From Didymella arachidicola (Eukaryota > Ascomycota > Dothideomycetes > Pleosporales > Didymellaceae): a stretch of DNA of 64,000 nt. Of this stretch, positions 1 to 10,405 are shown one piece after another. The position numbers were made by a program, and so were the translations under genes. The first letter of the stretch is position 1; each line of letters begins with the position of its first letter. Under the pieces are notes generated by a model, which did not search any database, was not told where the DNA came from, and saw only the letters and a program-made list of their open reading frames with translations. The stretch covers positions 1,178,001-1,242,000 of the forward strand of contig CM049997.1 of NCBI GenBank assembly GCA_016630955.3, in the 5' to 3' direction.

Positions 1-563
1 TGCCGTACTTGTGAGATCATGCTCATCACACTGCTAGTGCCATGAAATTGCGTCTTGAATCCCTTTCCTCGAAACATCATTTCCTCAACAATTTCAATTT
101 CTTTGGTGGATAGATCTCTGAGCTGTGATGGGTTGGCCTTGTTGTTGTCGTTGGATGTGGGAGCGAGCTTCTTTTCCAACATCTCAATTCTTCGTTCTTG
201 CATATGCAATTTCCACCGCAGAGCGTCTGTCGTTTCTTCTTTGGCGAGCTGTTTGTTGACAACACTTTCGTGCATGTTGAACATGGTGTTATTGTCATTC
301 GTCGTCAATGAATGGCCAGGCTGCACTTGCACCTCCTCTAGCAGTCGTGGATCGTAAGAGCATTGATCGGCCCTTCCAGTTCTGTGACAACGCCCACACA
401 CTGGATATACACGATCGCACTTCATCTTGCGACTGCGACACGCGTAGCACGAAAGCACCTTCCGCTTCTTGCTCGTACGCTTATCTGCAGCGTCGTGCTG
501 GTCCGGTGAGTTCTCGCGCGATTCAGGCTCGGCACTTTTGGCCAGTATCTCGATTGTGGACAT
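1..563 (-). CDS. Zn(II)2Cys6 transcription factor, N-terminal part, cut by the window edge
   Basis: Reading the minus strand from the ATG at 563 gives 187 codons without a stop up to the left edge, so the 3' end is missing. Around residues 45-75 is a complete fungal binuclear cluster with spacing C-x2-C-x6-C-x6-C-x2-C-x8-C, starting CYACRSRKMKC. A basic stretch (SKKRKV) lies just before it and may serve as a nuclear localisation signal. A predicted coiled-coil linker with residues such as ERRIEMLEKKL follows, the usual dimerisation element of this class. The fungal-specific regulatory domain would lie beyond the edge. Members bind CGG-type sites as dimers and control metabolism, transport or secondary metabolism; the target here is unknown. 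The ferric reductase-like gene lies 470 bp upstream on the same strand. Confidence 0.9.
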   Translation of the reverse strand, partial: MSTIEILAKSAEPESRENSPDQHDAADKRTSKKRKVLSCYACRSRKMKCDRVYPVCGRCHRTGRADQCSYDPRLLEEVQVQPGHSLTTNDNNTMFNMHESVVNKQLAKEETTDALRWKLHMQERRIEMLEKKLAPTSNDNNKANPSQLRDLSTKEIEIVEEMMFRGKGFKTQFHGTSSVMSMISQVR

Positions 564-1033
564 CGTAGATCCCGTGTATTACTCTGTAGGGTTTTGAACG
601 GCCTCGGAAGAGTATCGCGTTGTTGCGTGGGGTCGGAGGACGCGGAGATGGCAAGGAAATGAACCAAAGCGATTCGGGATGCGCTCTTTAAGTCTCGGAC
701 TTCGGCTCGGACTTTGGAGGCGAGCCGGCGTTGGCGCCGAACCCAACCGGCACTATTATCTTTGCGGTATCGTGGTGATTTCCATGTTCAATCTTAATAC
801 GCCAGCCTCAAGCTGAAGATAGGTACTTGGTGATCGCACGATTGTAGCCTACCCGTGGCGCCCATATCTCGCTCTTGCAGCGCTGATGGCGACCACACAT
901 GCGGATCGTCTTGACCGACCGGCTTGTTAGATCGAAGGCCAAATCGATATAGCACAGGCGTGGATGCATAGAAGGGGCCAGGCTACGCATGACTTAGTGC
1001 ATTCATTCGAGATTCTCAATGCACGGTAAGTAC
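564..1033. other. intergenic region between the regulator and the reductase gene
   Basis: This gap holds the presumed promoter of the Zn2Cys6 gene and the 3' flank of the reductase gene, both on the minus strand. Short open frames exist on both strands but none has a convincing start or protein-like content. No TATA box was identified with confidence. Confidence 0.5.
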
Positions 1034-3457
1034 CTAGGTAAGCCCCTCGACGAAGATCTCAACATCCGTGGCTCTCTGTCCACGCGCAAAGGCAAGTTTC
1101 GTCTGTGAGACAGCCGTCCTGGCTTGTCTCGACACAGCGCCATTTGCACATACTGCGACTATCGAAGTGCTGTACTGATCGCTGCATAACGCTGATCTGA
1201 CGATACATGATACGTCAGGTCGTCTGCCACATGAGACTTTGTCGAACAACGACCGCCTAACTTTGAGTAGCTTGTCATGTTGATACTGAATGAGAGCGCA
1301 CTCGCATGCCTTCTTCTTGGGCATACTACAGAGCGGCGGTAGCGGAGAGCATACCGGTGACTGTAACAATGGTGAGTGAGTCAAGGCTGCAGTCTCATCT
1401 ACAGTCGCGCGTACGTCAGAGATTGTGTTGCTGTGACGATGCGCTTGTTGATGGTTAGTCCCGTCGAGGAGGGTGCTACACTCAGAACTCGCATAGCCTT
1501 CGCCATCGTAGTTTCGTAATGTGGCATTTTCATCGCAGATGCCAGGGCTGACTTTGTTCGTATCCTCGAAAGGGTCGGCATGCTGCATTTGCATCTCCTC
1601 CAGTGCTTCCATCTCTGCCCATTGTCTCTCCTCCTCTTCCCATTCATCGTATATCTCGTCTGGATTACGGATAGTGAGGGAACGGTCGCCAGACCCATAG
1701 CGCGGTAGGCGCGGCCGAAGGTGCGCAAACTGATCTATTTCAAACATCCGACTTTCGAATTCGGCTTCTTGGCAAGTAATGTGAAGCTCGGTCTCAATCC
1801 GTATACCTGAGTCTTTGAGCAAAGTGCTATATCGTCGTAACATTTCCACGACAGTTGCTTCGAATTGAGGGTCGAGATGCCGCATAATCCACACAAAGCG
1901 TATGGTTTGAGTTTTCGTCTCCAAATCCTTGGACAAGCGCAGCTGTTCAAGACAATCCATAACTGACAATGCGAACGACACACCGGTCGAAGTGACGACG
2001 AGTATGACGTTCTCGTAAGACTCCCAAGACAGAGGTGCACCATACGGACCATCGACATAAGCGGTCAGTGGTGTTGTAATCGGCGGCATTGATGCATTCG
2101 GACAGGGAAGACTCAGCCATTTTGTGTGGAACTCCTTGAGCCGCCGAGTGAGACCTGTATGAGCGCGGATCATCAGCCAGATATCATTGGTGGGTCTCGA
2201 AGACGCCAAAGAAGACCTGGGTTCTTGTCTTTCCACATCTCCACTTCCACGAGGCGGCAGGGGTGGCGGCACTACGATACTCGAGCAGTTTGCTGGCGTG
2301 AACGGATGCAACTCGAATGCGCCAAGGGCTGGAAGGTAAAGTCTAATGTGCTGTCCTGGTCGCCACTTCAGTGGAACGTTGCAGATGCGGATGACGGTCG
2401 CAGACTCCTCGACGTCAGCAGATACACGGACTATATATGGCTCCAGCATCTCAACTTCAAAGCCGGCAATCAACCTGGCTCGTACCAGGCCTCGCCGGAA
2501 CTTGGCGGATGGTGAACTCATACGCCTTGCTGAGACATTCTTGTTAGTGATCGATACGAAGGTTGAGATTCTGTCAACAGCTATAAACCCGAAAGCCATG
2601 TATATTGGTGCCAGCGCATGCTTTGGCAAATGCTGAATGAGAAGCGTCAGGAAGACGAACGTGGATATCCCGTGATTGATGTAGAATACCCGGTAGCTCC
2701 ATCTCCTGACTGGCAGAATACTCGTAACAGCAATCCAGATGAGAAAGAAGTATGAACCGATCCCGTAGCGGACGACTGTGGCACCTGTTTCTTGGGAGAA
2801 TACGATATCCCTGAAAGAGATCGAGGATTTCATGATCACCATATGCGTCGTGGCCGATACGAAGATCATGCGACCGACCCATTTGTGCAGATAGAGTATT
2901 TTCTCATAGGATAAATTGGCGAATATGTCGAGGACGCCACGTTTGGCGGAGAGTAAGAAGACCAATGGGATCTGGGTGACCGTGACCCAAGCCGCACGAA
3001 ATGCTACGTCGTCGACGAAGTGATGTGTAGACGTCGGAGCATCAACAGAGAGCAGGAGTACCGCTACAATGAACGAATAGCTGGCAAGCGTAGCGACCTT
3101 GCCCATAGATAGTCCTTTGAGAGCCTGCAGCCGTTGCAGCGGGATCGGCAGCACCGCAATCGCATTGATGTATGCCAACATTCGTCTACTCATAGACGGT
3201 CTCGTAGATGCCGAAGTGATATTCTGATGCGCGCTTGACCTACTGAAATTAGGCTCGCGAAGTCTGCGCTTTCGTGATGGACCGATGACATACGTTCGTC
3301 TACTCCAACGTGTAGATGCTATTTTTCCGAATTCGAACAGTAGGAAAGCCGATATGCAAGCCCAGGTCACCACGAATATCTGCTGATTGGCTCTTCCTCG
3401 GTGCTTGAGATGGTTTGCGTACCGAACATCGTCGAGTACGTTACTGGTGTCGGGCAT
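1034..3457 (-). CDS. ferric reductase-like transmembrane NADPH oxidoreductase (FRE family)
   Basis: An uninterrupted 807-residue protein from the first ATG at 3457; an in-frame TTG upstream was not used. Several hydrophobic segments lie between residues 26 and 300. Two histidine pairs, H191/H205 and H262/H276, each separated by 13 residues, match the bis-heme ligands of the ferric reductase domain. The FAD-binding motif HPFTPA is at 384-389, a DGPYG motif at 469-473, an NADPH-site segment (VTSTGVS) at 488-494, and a CGRRPDV motif near 743-749. FRE enzymes move electrons from cytosolic NADPH through FAD and two hemes to extracellular ferric or cupric ions. Between the NADPH core and the CGRRPDV motif lies an unusually long acidic insert, about 580-735, rich in Glu, Trp and Met. 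The canonical glycine-rich nucleotide loop is degenerate (STGVS), so altered substrate use is possible. Confidence 0.9.
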   Translation of the reverse strand: MPDTSNVLDDVRYANHLKHRGRANQQIFVVTWACISAFLLFEFGKIASTRWSRRTYVIGPSRKRRLREPNFSRSSAHQNITSASTRPSMSRRMLAYINAIAVLPIPLQRLQALKGLSMGKVATLASYSFIVAVLLLSVDAPTSTHHFVDDVAFRAAWVTVTQIPLVFLLSAKRGVLDIFANLSYEKILYLHKWVGRMIFVSATTHMVIMKSSISFRDIVFSQETGATVVRYGIGSYFFLIWIAVTSILPVRRWSYRVFYINHGISTFVFLTLLIQHLPKHALAPIYMAFGFIAVDRISTFVSITNKNVSARRMSSPSAKFRRGLVRARLIAGFEVEMLEPYIVRVSADVEESATVIRICNVPLKWRPGQHIRLYLPALGAFELHPFTPANCSSIVVPPPLPPRGSGDVERQEPRSSLASSRPTNDIWLMIRAHTGLTRRLKEFHTKWLSLPCPNASMPPITTPLTAYVDGPYGAPLSWESYENVILVVTSTGVSFALSVMDCLEQLRLSKDLETKTQTIRFVWIMRHLDPQFEATVVEMLRRYSTLLKDSGIRIETELHITCQEAEFESRMFEIDQFAHLRPRLPRYGSGDRSLTIRNPDEIYDEWEEEERQWAEMEALEEMQMQHADPFEDTNKVSPGICDENATLRNYDGEGYASSECSTLLDGTNHQQAHRHSNTISDVRATVDETAALTHSPLLQSPVCSPLPPLCSMPKKKACECALIQYQHDKLLKVRRSLFDKVSCGRRPDVSCIVRSALCSDQYSTSIVAVCANGAVSRQARTAVSQTKLAFARGQRATDVEIFVEGLT

Positions 3458-5857
3458 AGCGCAAAGTTGTCGTACGAAGCGCAGGGGCCTGCCAGCAGGA
3501 CTGCTTTCATACAACTGTGATCAGGCTATAACCACTATGGCCCAGGGTTGGACGAAAATTTTACAGTCGTCAGCAAGTGGTGCTGCTATCGGGCGTCCTG
3601 ACACAGTGCCTGCCGGAGTGAAAGAAATAAAGAAAGTATGGGACACGAAGAGTCGTTTGAACAACTTGCTTAATACTATTGTATTGACGACTCTAGCGCG
3701 ATGCACAGTGTTCTGGCCTAAGAATGGACGATGTGTGTCAGCCACGATGTTCTGAGACATGACCCGCTGGTCGAGATTGCTGAGACCGAAGCGCCCGAAG
3801 TCTTGTTGTGCAAATTGTGCACCTCGACGAGCTGGGCGCAGACACCGCTCGCCACCGCGTCGTCGTGACTGGAGGAGCTGAAATGTCACTCTTACTTGCG
3901 TTTATTACGCCATACTGCTGCACGCACGTTCGAAAGAGCGTACTGTGGTGGATCTCAGGACGCGTCTGAACAGTCGTGACGTCATCGCGTTTCACATGGC
4001 TGTTGTAACGGCGCGACGCGCCCTGAAGCCCGCTACCGCAGCCAAGTAGATCTCCGCGATAAATATGATCAATCATCGAAGTCAAAATTGTCAGACTCAG
4101 GGCTGAATTTGAACAGTTGCGGAGTATGGCAAATTTCAGATGGCAGTCTTTGGCTATAAGCACTCAGATCCCACCTCTTCGAACTTCGAGCAGATCTCAC
4201 CACTACAGCACTACAGCAATACAGCACTACAATATTACAGCACTACAATATTACAGCACTACAGCACTACAATAACATAGGACTACAATGACAGAGCACT
4301 AGTGACTCTGTAACGCTAAAACCGTTTGGCAGTGAGGTGCTAGAGAAAATTTGAAAGAGTGATGGTATGCTTGGAAGTACAGGCTCGGAGTGCCTCGAGT
4401 CTAACTACATGTACTTTGGTGTCTACTCCTGCTAGCCTGCAGGTTCCCAAGGTTAGGAAGACTGTTCGTCGAATGTGTTCCTACTTATCTTTGGGCACCA
4501 ATCCTAACCACGACCTCCTATCCAACACGACATCCATTCTCGTATTGTCAATATAATTCTGATGAGGAAGATCCTTTCCAATTCCTCTAATCGAAGGAGC
4601 CGTTGATGATACGCTCCCGGTCCGGTTGGTCTGTCGAAGCTCCAACGGACCGGCTGACAGTCGCGACAATCGTTGCCAGCGCAGCTGTGTTGACCAGACA
4701 ACATGGCGCACTGATGCAGACGACAACAGTCAAAATGAGTGGTGCTCGCGAAAGATTTTGATGTCGAACATGGCGGCCGCAGGCACTGCATAACGAGTTA
4801 GCGATAAATCTTACATGTGTAGTAGCAGGATAATTACCAGAGTGAGGGCCACTATCGAGTGTCTTGTGCTACCCAACAGGAATCTTCTCGATGGCGCATG
4901 GCAGAAGAGCCGCATTCTCGCCATTTCTCATTTTTCTTTGGCGCATGCCCACCACTGTGGGCTGGGTGATGGGCATAATCGTTAGGCATGCGGACGAGAG
5001 GTGGGCCTCGAGAAACCGACGGAAAGGAGGGGCCGGGAGCTGGTGCTGGTGCCATGACAGGCGTGGTGTCGATTGATAGTGGTGCTCGAACACCCGTCTG
5101 ATACTCACTAAACCCACGAAAGTTTTTCGATGCGGCAACTAGTATGCGTCCAAAGGCTCTGATCGCATGAGCATGCGACTGCGGCTCTTCTCAGCTCCCT
5201 CTAGGCGACACTCAGGATCTTCGACGTCAGAACCGTCTCGACTCTCCACCCGGTATTGCGCACAGTCATGTTCCAGCGCCAGAAAACTCAGCACGAGCTG
5301 AGCTGTGTTCATGGTCGGAACTGAATACATTGCCTGCACTCTATCTGGTAACTTCTGAGTAGGTTTTGAAGCGATAAGATCGGTTTGAGGATTCTTGATG
5401 GGGCTTCATGTCCCGCTACGTCAAAGGCCTATGAAGCGAGCTTGGTTAGTCCTACCTAGTGGCAGCGAATCCGGCATATTGGGTTTAAAACTCAAAGCCA
5501 AGGCTTAAAATGCGTTCGGATTGTTCTTCTGGACCAGAGATCGCGAATTTGCAGAAGTATCCTGAACGTAGAGCAATTGAGTTTGCAGGAAGTATGGATT
5601 TAGATTGATGACAAAACGCTACTGCTCGCAACCCTAGAAGCTGCATTGGTCTTCTCGGACTGCGAAAGTCTTCCAATGCCTCTCTGCGTCTATCGTTTGA
5701 CCTGCAGCACACTGGTTGCAATCTTACATTAAGACTGCTTCCTGATCGGCTATTTCGGCGTCACATGGTGGCTTGTCTGATGTTGAGCGAGTAAACAAGA
5801 CCTCGAATTGAACTGCGACCTTTTGATGTATGGGTATGAATTTCATGTATAAACTGT
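3458..5857. other. 2.4 kb intergenic region with no convincing gene
   Basis: Only short open frames occur here, mostly starting at non-ATG codons and with low-complexity or Cys/Arg-rich content that does not look like protein. The region contains the ACTACAG-type tandem repeat at 4199-4290 and presumably the promoter of the reductase gene. Confidence 0.5.
4199..4290 (+). repeat. imperfect tandem repeat of CACTACAG / CACTACAATATTACAG units
   Basis: About ten short copies built from CACTACAG and its variant CACTACAATATTACAG follow one another. The array lies in intergenic DNA upstream of the reductase gene and carries no open frame of interest. Confidence 0.85.
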
Positions 5858-6757
5858 CTATTGAAGAAGATCCTCCAACCGCAAGCTCGGGCCAATGCCA
5901 CTGTCAACGACGCCTTCGTGATCACTTAAGATCGACGCTTCCCATACGAAGTCGCCTCCGGAATCATCCGGGCTCCATTGTCTCCGTTTCATCCGCACTT
6001 CCTCCAGAAGAGACTTGTCTATTGCAAGTTGGCATGCGGGTGAGCACTTTAAGGTGCACCTACCTGTCGCAGGTTATGGATGGGCGAGAACAGGAGCAAG
6101 TGCAAATCAGGCGGCCTAAGGCCCTTGCGGCCGATTTTGCCCTCACGGTAGGCACGGTTGACGATGTCTGCCCAGTCATCACGTTGCTCTGGGACATGGT
6201 CAGTCTCTTTATTATCACATATCGAGGCACTGCACTTACCCCACCAGATGGGGACGCAATCACCGCGATCCTCCGTCTTGACCGAGCACGATGTCCAGTC
6301 TCCTGAGACGATCCGGTTGTGAGTTCGGCACCAACCTACGTGCCCCGCCCGAAAGCATGTCTGCTCAAAGGCGTAATGGTTACAGCCCGGTTGTGAGCTG
6401 CAGTACTTGTGAGCATAGTGTTAATCAGAGCGCACAAATGATCACTTACCACTGTCTGAGGGTACCCTGTCGTTGGAAGTGGTTGCGCATCACTGCAAGA
6501 CTTTCAAGGACGACTGGCAAATGCAGGGTGTTGTCGTTGGGAGCTGTGTAGACGCGATTGGACGGTGGTGGAGGCGGTGGCGGAGGCAGAAGGGCGCGCA
6601 GGCGCGCATTCTCGGCCTGGAGGTTGTCGTTTTGTTCACGGAGGGTGCAAACTTGGCTATTCAAGTGATTGACCTGCGATCGTAGAGCTTTGTTCTCTTC
6701 GATCACACGGCTCATCTCATTCTGAGGGATCTTTGAAACAAAGGATTGGGGCCACAT
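5858..6757 (-). CDS. four-exon protein with coiled coil, poly-Pro and Cys/His-rich region, unknown function
   Basis: Model: exons 6757-6450, 6397-6240, 6188-6064 and 6013-5858, encoding 248 residues. All three introns are GT-AG (52, 51 and 50 nt) with strong donors (GTAAGT, GTAAGT, GTAGGT), and phases 2, 1 and 0 join without a stop. Residues 15-57 form a predicted coiled coil with Leu/Val heptads, followed by eight prolines (58-65). Residues 103-150 carry six Cys and three His in a pattern that could bind zinc: C103, C108, C117, H122, C126, H129, C140, C150. The remainder is hydrophilic, with a basic stretch (VRMKRR) and an acidic tail. A TATA-like box lies about 100 bp upstream. I do not recognise the family. 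The coiled coil beside a possible metal site suggests a nuclear or scaffold protein, but that is inference. Confidence 0.72.
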
Positions 6758-6852
6758 TGTGAACAAGGCTGCTGCTGTATGTACGGGATATGGTCAGGTT
6801 GATAAAGAAGAAAAGGTTGGTGGTGGTGAAAACGGGGCAACTGCGTACTAGG

Positions 6853-6861
6853 CTTTATAAG
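6853..6861 (-). promoter_or_regulatory. TATA-like box for the four-exon gene
   Basis: On the minus strand TTATAAAGC is found about 100 bp before the ATG at 6757, a plausible distance for a fungal core promoter followed by a CT- and CA-rich leader. Confidence 0.5.
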
Positions 6862-7217
6862 CCCACGCTGCAAATTTTGCCAAGCTGCCTTCACTGGAAA
6901 TATTGAAAGCCCCACGACGCCTTCGGCAGCTCTGGGACCCATGTACCTGATGAGTGAAGAACAGATGCAATAATTCGTATTGTCATAGGCGAAGGCTTGG
7001 TGGGATGGGAGTTTCCGTACGAAATCAATGAATAGCTACAGCACAGCTCCGAGCAACTTGTGATGCTGGTCTTGTATCTGGTAAAGCGAACCTGATTCCC
7101 CGAGCGCTGCCAAACGGGCATCAAAACATGAAAACCTGTCGCGCCAAACTCCGTTGAAGAAGGGGTTTATACGTGCTAAAAGAACTCTTTCAGCGCTCAC
7201 ACCTGTCGCGCCACTGT

Positions 7218-7245
7218 CTCCTCCTCCTCCTCCTCCTCCTCCTCC
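7218..7245 (+). repeat. CTC trinucleotide microsatellite
   Basis: About nine consecutive CTC units. An open frame crossing it reads as a leucine run, but this is a by-product of the repeat. Confidence 0.9.
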
Positions 7246-7393
7246 AAGCTCATGCCTCTCGACTTTGGTTCGTGCGCGGTGAAGCTATGGATATGATTAG
7301 AACCGTCTGCGCAGTTGGGAAGAAGTGCTCCTTACAGGATGATGACATGGAGCCCAGCGCTTGATCCAGCCGCTGCCCGTCGACCCGCAGCAG

Positions 7394-7690
7394 CTACACT
7401 TCGGATGCAATGCCAGCCTCAGGGTTGGCGCGAATGAACACCACTAGGTGGTCAAGACAAACCTCCAGTTGCCACTTCTTCTTGACTAGGGACTTCTCGT
7501 GCTCGTTGTTCCAGCAATCATTACTATCTTGCGCTGCGTTCAGCTTTGTGAGTCTCTCATTGATCTGCACAATGTGGCTCTTGGCCCAGCTTAGGAGGAC
7601 TAGGATTCGAGTGTCGGGGTTTGGTCGGATGGCGGATCGATAGAGGTCTGGAAGGACTACAATGTGAGGAGCACTGGTTGATGATGGCAT
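7394..7690 (-). CDS. hypothetical 98-residue protein
   Basis: A single open frame from an ATG in good context (CCATAATGC) to a TAG. The protein is soluble-looking with mixed helical content, a few aromatic residues and no signal peptide or membrane segment. Content is protein-like, with balanced hydrophobic spacing and a central Lys/Glu-rich part, but no known domain is recognised. It could also be one exon of a larger gene, since AG and GT dinucleotides occur near both ends. It is isolated from other genes. Confidence 0.42.
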   Translation of the reverse strand: MPSSTSAPHIVVLPDLYRSAIRPNPDTRILVLLSWAKSHIVQINERLTKLNAAQDSNDCWNNEHEKSLVKKKWQLEVCLDHLVVFIRANPEAGIASEV

Positions 7691-9262
7691 TATGGAGATA
7701 CCGTCGAGTGGTGGTAGAAATTTGAGTATCAGCGAGCGGTAGAAGGTATTAAGCTGTCAGTGAGTCTGCTACAAGAGAGGGGCTCGAATAGCTGTCCGTG
7801 TAAGTGATAGCAGCCAGCATCAGGCTCACTCGATTAGGCGTAGCGCTTCTAACTCCCTCGAGATCACTCGTGCCACAGTGGGTGACTATCAAGGCGCGAA
7901 CTTGCACCAGAGAGTACCTAGGTAGGCTTAGCGTGTGATCTGAGCGCGGCTTCCACGGAGGTATAAGTAGTTCGACTCCCCACTCTACTTCCTCTTTTCT
8001 TCTTCCCATGCTATATGACGGTGCGAGAAACCTAGTACTTCCCATTACTCTGCGGTTCGCCGCTCTCTCTCATATCCAGATCAATATCCCCTCTTTAATG
8101 GTGTCGTACTCGCCAAGATGTGCGTGGAACCTAAGGCGGAGGGGTACATTTCATTCTCTGTGATGGTGGTTATGTAACCACACGATGTTCTTTCTGTACT
8201 TGAGAGATCTAAATGGTGCAACTCCCCTCCAGTGTGACTGTCCGGCCTGCTGCCACTGCTGCGTGGCGAAACACGTGCGGAGTTCAGGCCGACATTCCTT
8301 CATCAAAATGACGTGGCGACTTCACCGTGTCAATTGCAGGCTCGCTGTGTTTCTTCGTGGGTTTTCACACATTGTTTTGAGTGCTCAGCATTCACTGTGA
8401 CTTGATGCTCCTTCTGACAACGAGTTTTGCGCTTGTCAAGATGACCTTGCACTGTGCGAAATAGAAGCCCTCACCTACTGAAGCGCGATTTGCCCCCTTC
8501 ATAACCTGTTCTCCAAAACGACTTCCTGCTACGATCTCTGACATGTCATTCTAATTAGCTGAATGCCTTTGCTCTGTGGAAAGCTCAAACCACGTGGACA
8601 GTCGAGGTCAAGCGTGCTCCACATGACAACAGAAACATCGTTGCTCAAGCTACTCTAGGCATTCTGTGGCACACTTCTCAAGTAAAGAAGGCCCAGGAGC
8701 TGTCTGTATCCGTCCAGGCTTGCCTCATGGTCTGACATCTAACACTCGGACTGACGTAAATGCGTCGGTGTGCTCAATCGCTGGCCATATACCGTCATCT
8801 TTCCACGGGAGACTGTGTCAATTGCCGCCACTGCTTCCTTGACCGGAGCGAGTAGTGCGGCATGGACACGACAATTTTTGGACCTGGTTCTGGAGCAATA
8901 AATATGCCTGAGTACCACTTAGTTGGACGCTTATTGATATGTCTGGCTTTTTCTGAGTGCACACTCTGAGGTTGCCTTTCACCAGATACTTCGTTCCGCA
9001 CAACTGTACTAGTCTGCTCCGCATGTCCACGCCTTTCAACTTGTCTAATACCACTGTCGACCGGACAATCTTATCAGAACCAGTACCTTTCACAAGCCGT
9101 ACCGCTTGTTTATGTCCGGAAAACGAAGGAGGATCATACCCCGCAAACAGCTGCTGCTACTCAAGGTCGTCGCGATGACTCCAGATGCCTAAGGCAAGCT
9201 TTTTGCGCACTGTAGGATACAACCGGCATTGTTGCTGACTTCAAGAAGGCGAGCTGTGTTAC
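7691..9262. other. 1.6 kb region without a supportable gene
   Basis: A plus-strand TATA-like sequence (GGTATAAGTAG, near 7961) followed by a CT-rich stretch and an ATG looks like a promoter, but the reading frame closes after nine codons. A minus-strand frame at 8818-9093 is protein-like but lacks an ATG. Nothing firmer was found. Confidence 0.4.
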
Positions 9263-9493
9263 ATGCCCAACCACGGAGATTCCTTGGCCAACATCGAAGC
9301 CCAAAGCCACCCGCAAGGCGTTTTTGAGAGCAATGGAGGATAATCCCTCGAAGAGTCCGAGTTTGAAGGTGGTTTTGGCAACAATAGCAACGGCTACTAA
9401 TCTGACGGACCGAGTGAAGCTGACGTTGGAGAAGAGAATCCTAATACACCAAGCCAGATTATCGATTCCCAAGTTGTCGTTCTCGATGCGCCT
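9263..9493 (+). pseudogene. 5' coding-like region interrupted by two in-frame TAA codons
   Basis: From the ATG at 9263 the frame reads as a hydrophilic, Asn/Gly/Ser/Glu-rich protein and stays in the same frame as the gene that continues from 9494. It is broken by TAA at 9341 and again at 9398. Each stop could come from CAA (Gln) by one C-to-T change. An intron removing both stops is possible, but the available donors (for example GTTTTT at 9320) are poor. Either this is a decayed N-terminus or an unusual intron is present. Confidence 0.4.
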
Positions 9494-10194
9494 ATGTCGC
9501 CTACAATTCCATACCTTACAGCGCCGCTTTCGCCCAAGCTGACAGCCAACATGATTGAAGCACTCTCTCCGGCCGACGAAAACGACAGCGACAGAGAGTT
9601 CGACGATATTCCCATTAGCATTCTGTCGCCCGTTACCCTAGACGACATGCCGCCAGTTGCACGTGCCGAGTACGCCCTGAGGCATCAGTTGAAGAAGCAG
9701 CCTTGCACCGTCACTCTCAACGGCCTGCCGAACTTTTTCGACGAGAACAGTACTGAGACGGGGTACCGAGAAGCAACGTCGGCGGAAGACACATACGCGA
9801 GGGTTGATTGCCGCACGACGCAATCTCTATGGATGCTCCTGGGCACGCCAGCTCAGCAACCTGCAGAGATACTGCCCTCTTCAACTCCCTCTGGTACAGT
9901 GGTGCAGATCTCGTTCCCCTCTCCTCAGTCGTCGACATCCTGGGCGCATACTTTTCGTCAAGGGGCTCCCCTTTATCGGGAACACAGAAGCCCTCCAGAC
10001 AAGTGAGTTAGGCGTTTCCTCTTCCTATGGATGGCCGGGCAACCAGTGTTCCTCGACCGGGGCACTTTTTGGCCTACTTGAGCAACGGGTACATCACGGT
10101 CATCATCGTATGCGGCAGTCAGATGCGCAAGAATGGCAGCGACTGCGCCAATAGCAGCAAGACGCTCTACTTAAGCCAACGCGCACCTCTGTAA
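9494..10194 (+). CDS. hypothetical two-exon protein; N-terminus uncertain, possibly a pseudogene
   Basis: Exons 9494-10002 and 10047-10194 are joined by a 44-nt intron with a GTGAGT donor in phase 2, giving 218 residues from the first ATG after the broken upstream part. Exon 1 is acidic and Pro/Ser-rich (DENDSDREFDD), looks disordered, and contains a more ordered segment around YALRHQLKKQ. Exon 2 contributes a hydrophobic segment (HFLAYLSNGYITVIIVC) that could be a surface strand or weak membrane helix. No known family is recognised. Because the same frame is protein-like upstream to 9263 with two stops between, the annotated start may not be the ancestral one. Confidence 0.5.
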
Positions 10195-10405
10195 TCTTTC
10201 CAGCACCGTTGTCGTCGTTTGGAACGTTTGCTGATTTTGGTATGGGGCGCATGGAGTTGGCGACTACCTTGTCGCTAAGCCAGCGGAAGTACGAAACGAA
10301 TCCAATCGAGCATGTGGGCATCCGAGGCTGTAGAAAGGATAGAGCTCTTGCAATGAAGGAATGTAATATTAGACTCGAATGCAGGGTATGGAAGCTGTAC
10401 TATTG

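Larger units (their letters stand above)
6758..7393. other. intergenic region with a CTC microsatellite
   Basis: Apart from the promoter of the minus-strand gene ending at 5858 and the CTC run at 7218-7245, no coding signal was seen. Confidence 0.45.

Noticed and set aside
9161..9472. minus-strand frame of 103 codons
   Set aside because: It is antisense to the coding-like stretch at 9263-9493 and has no own splice or start support.
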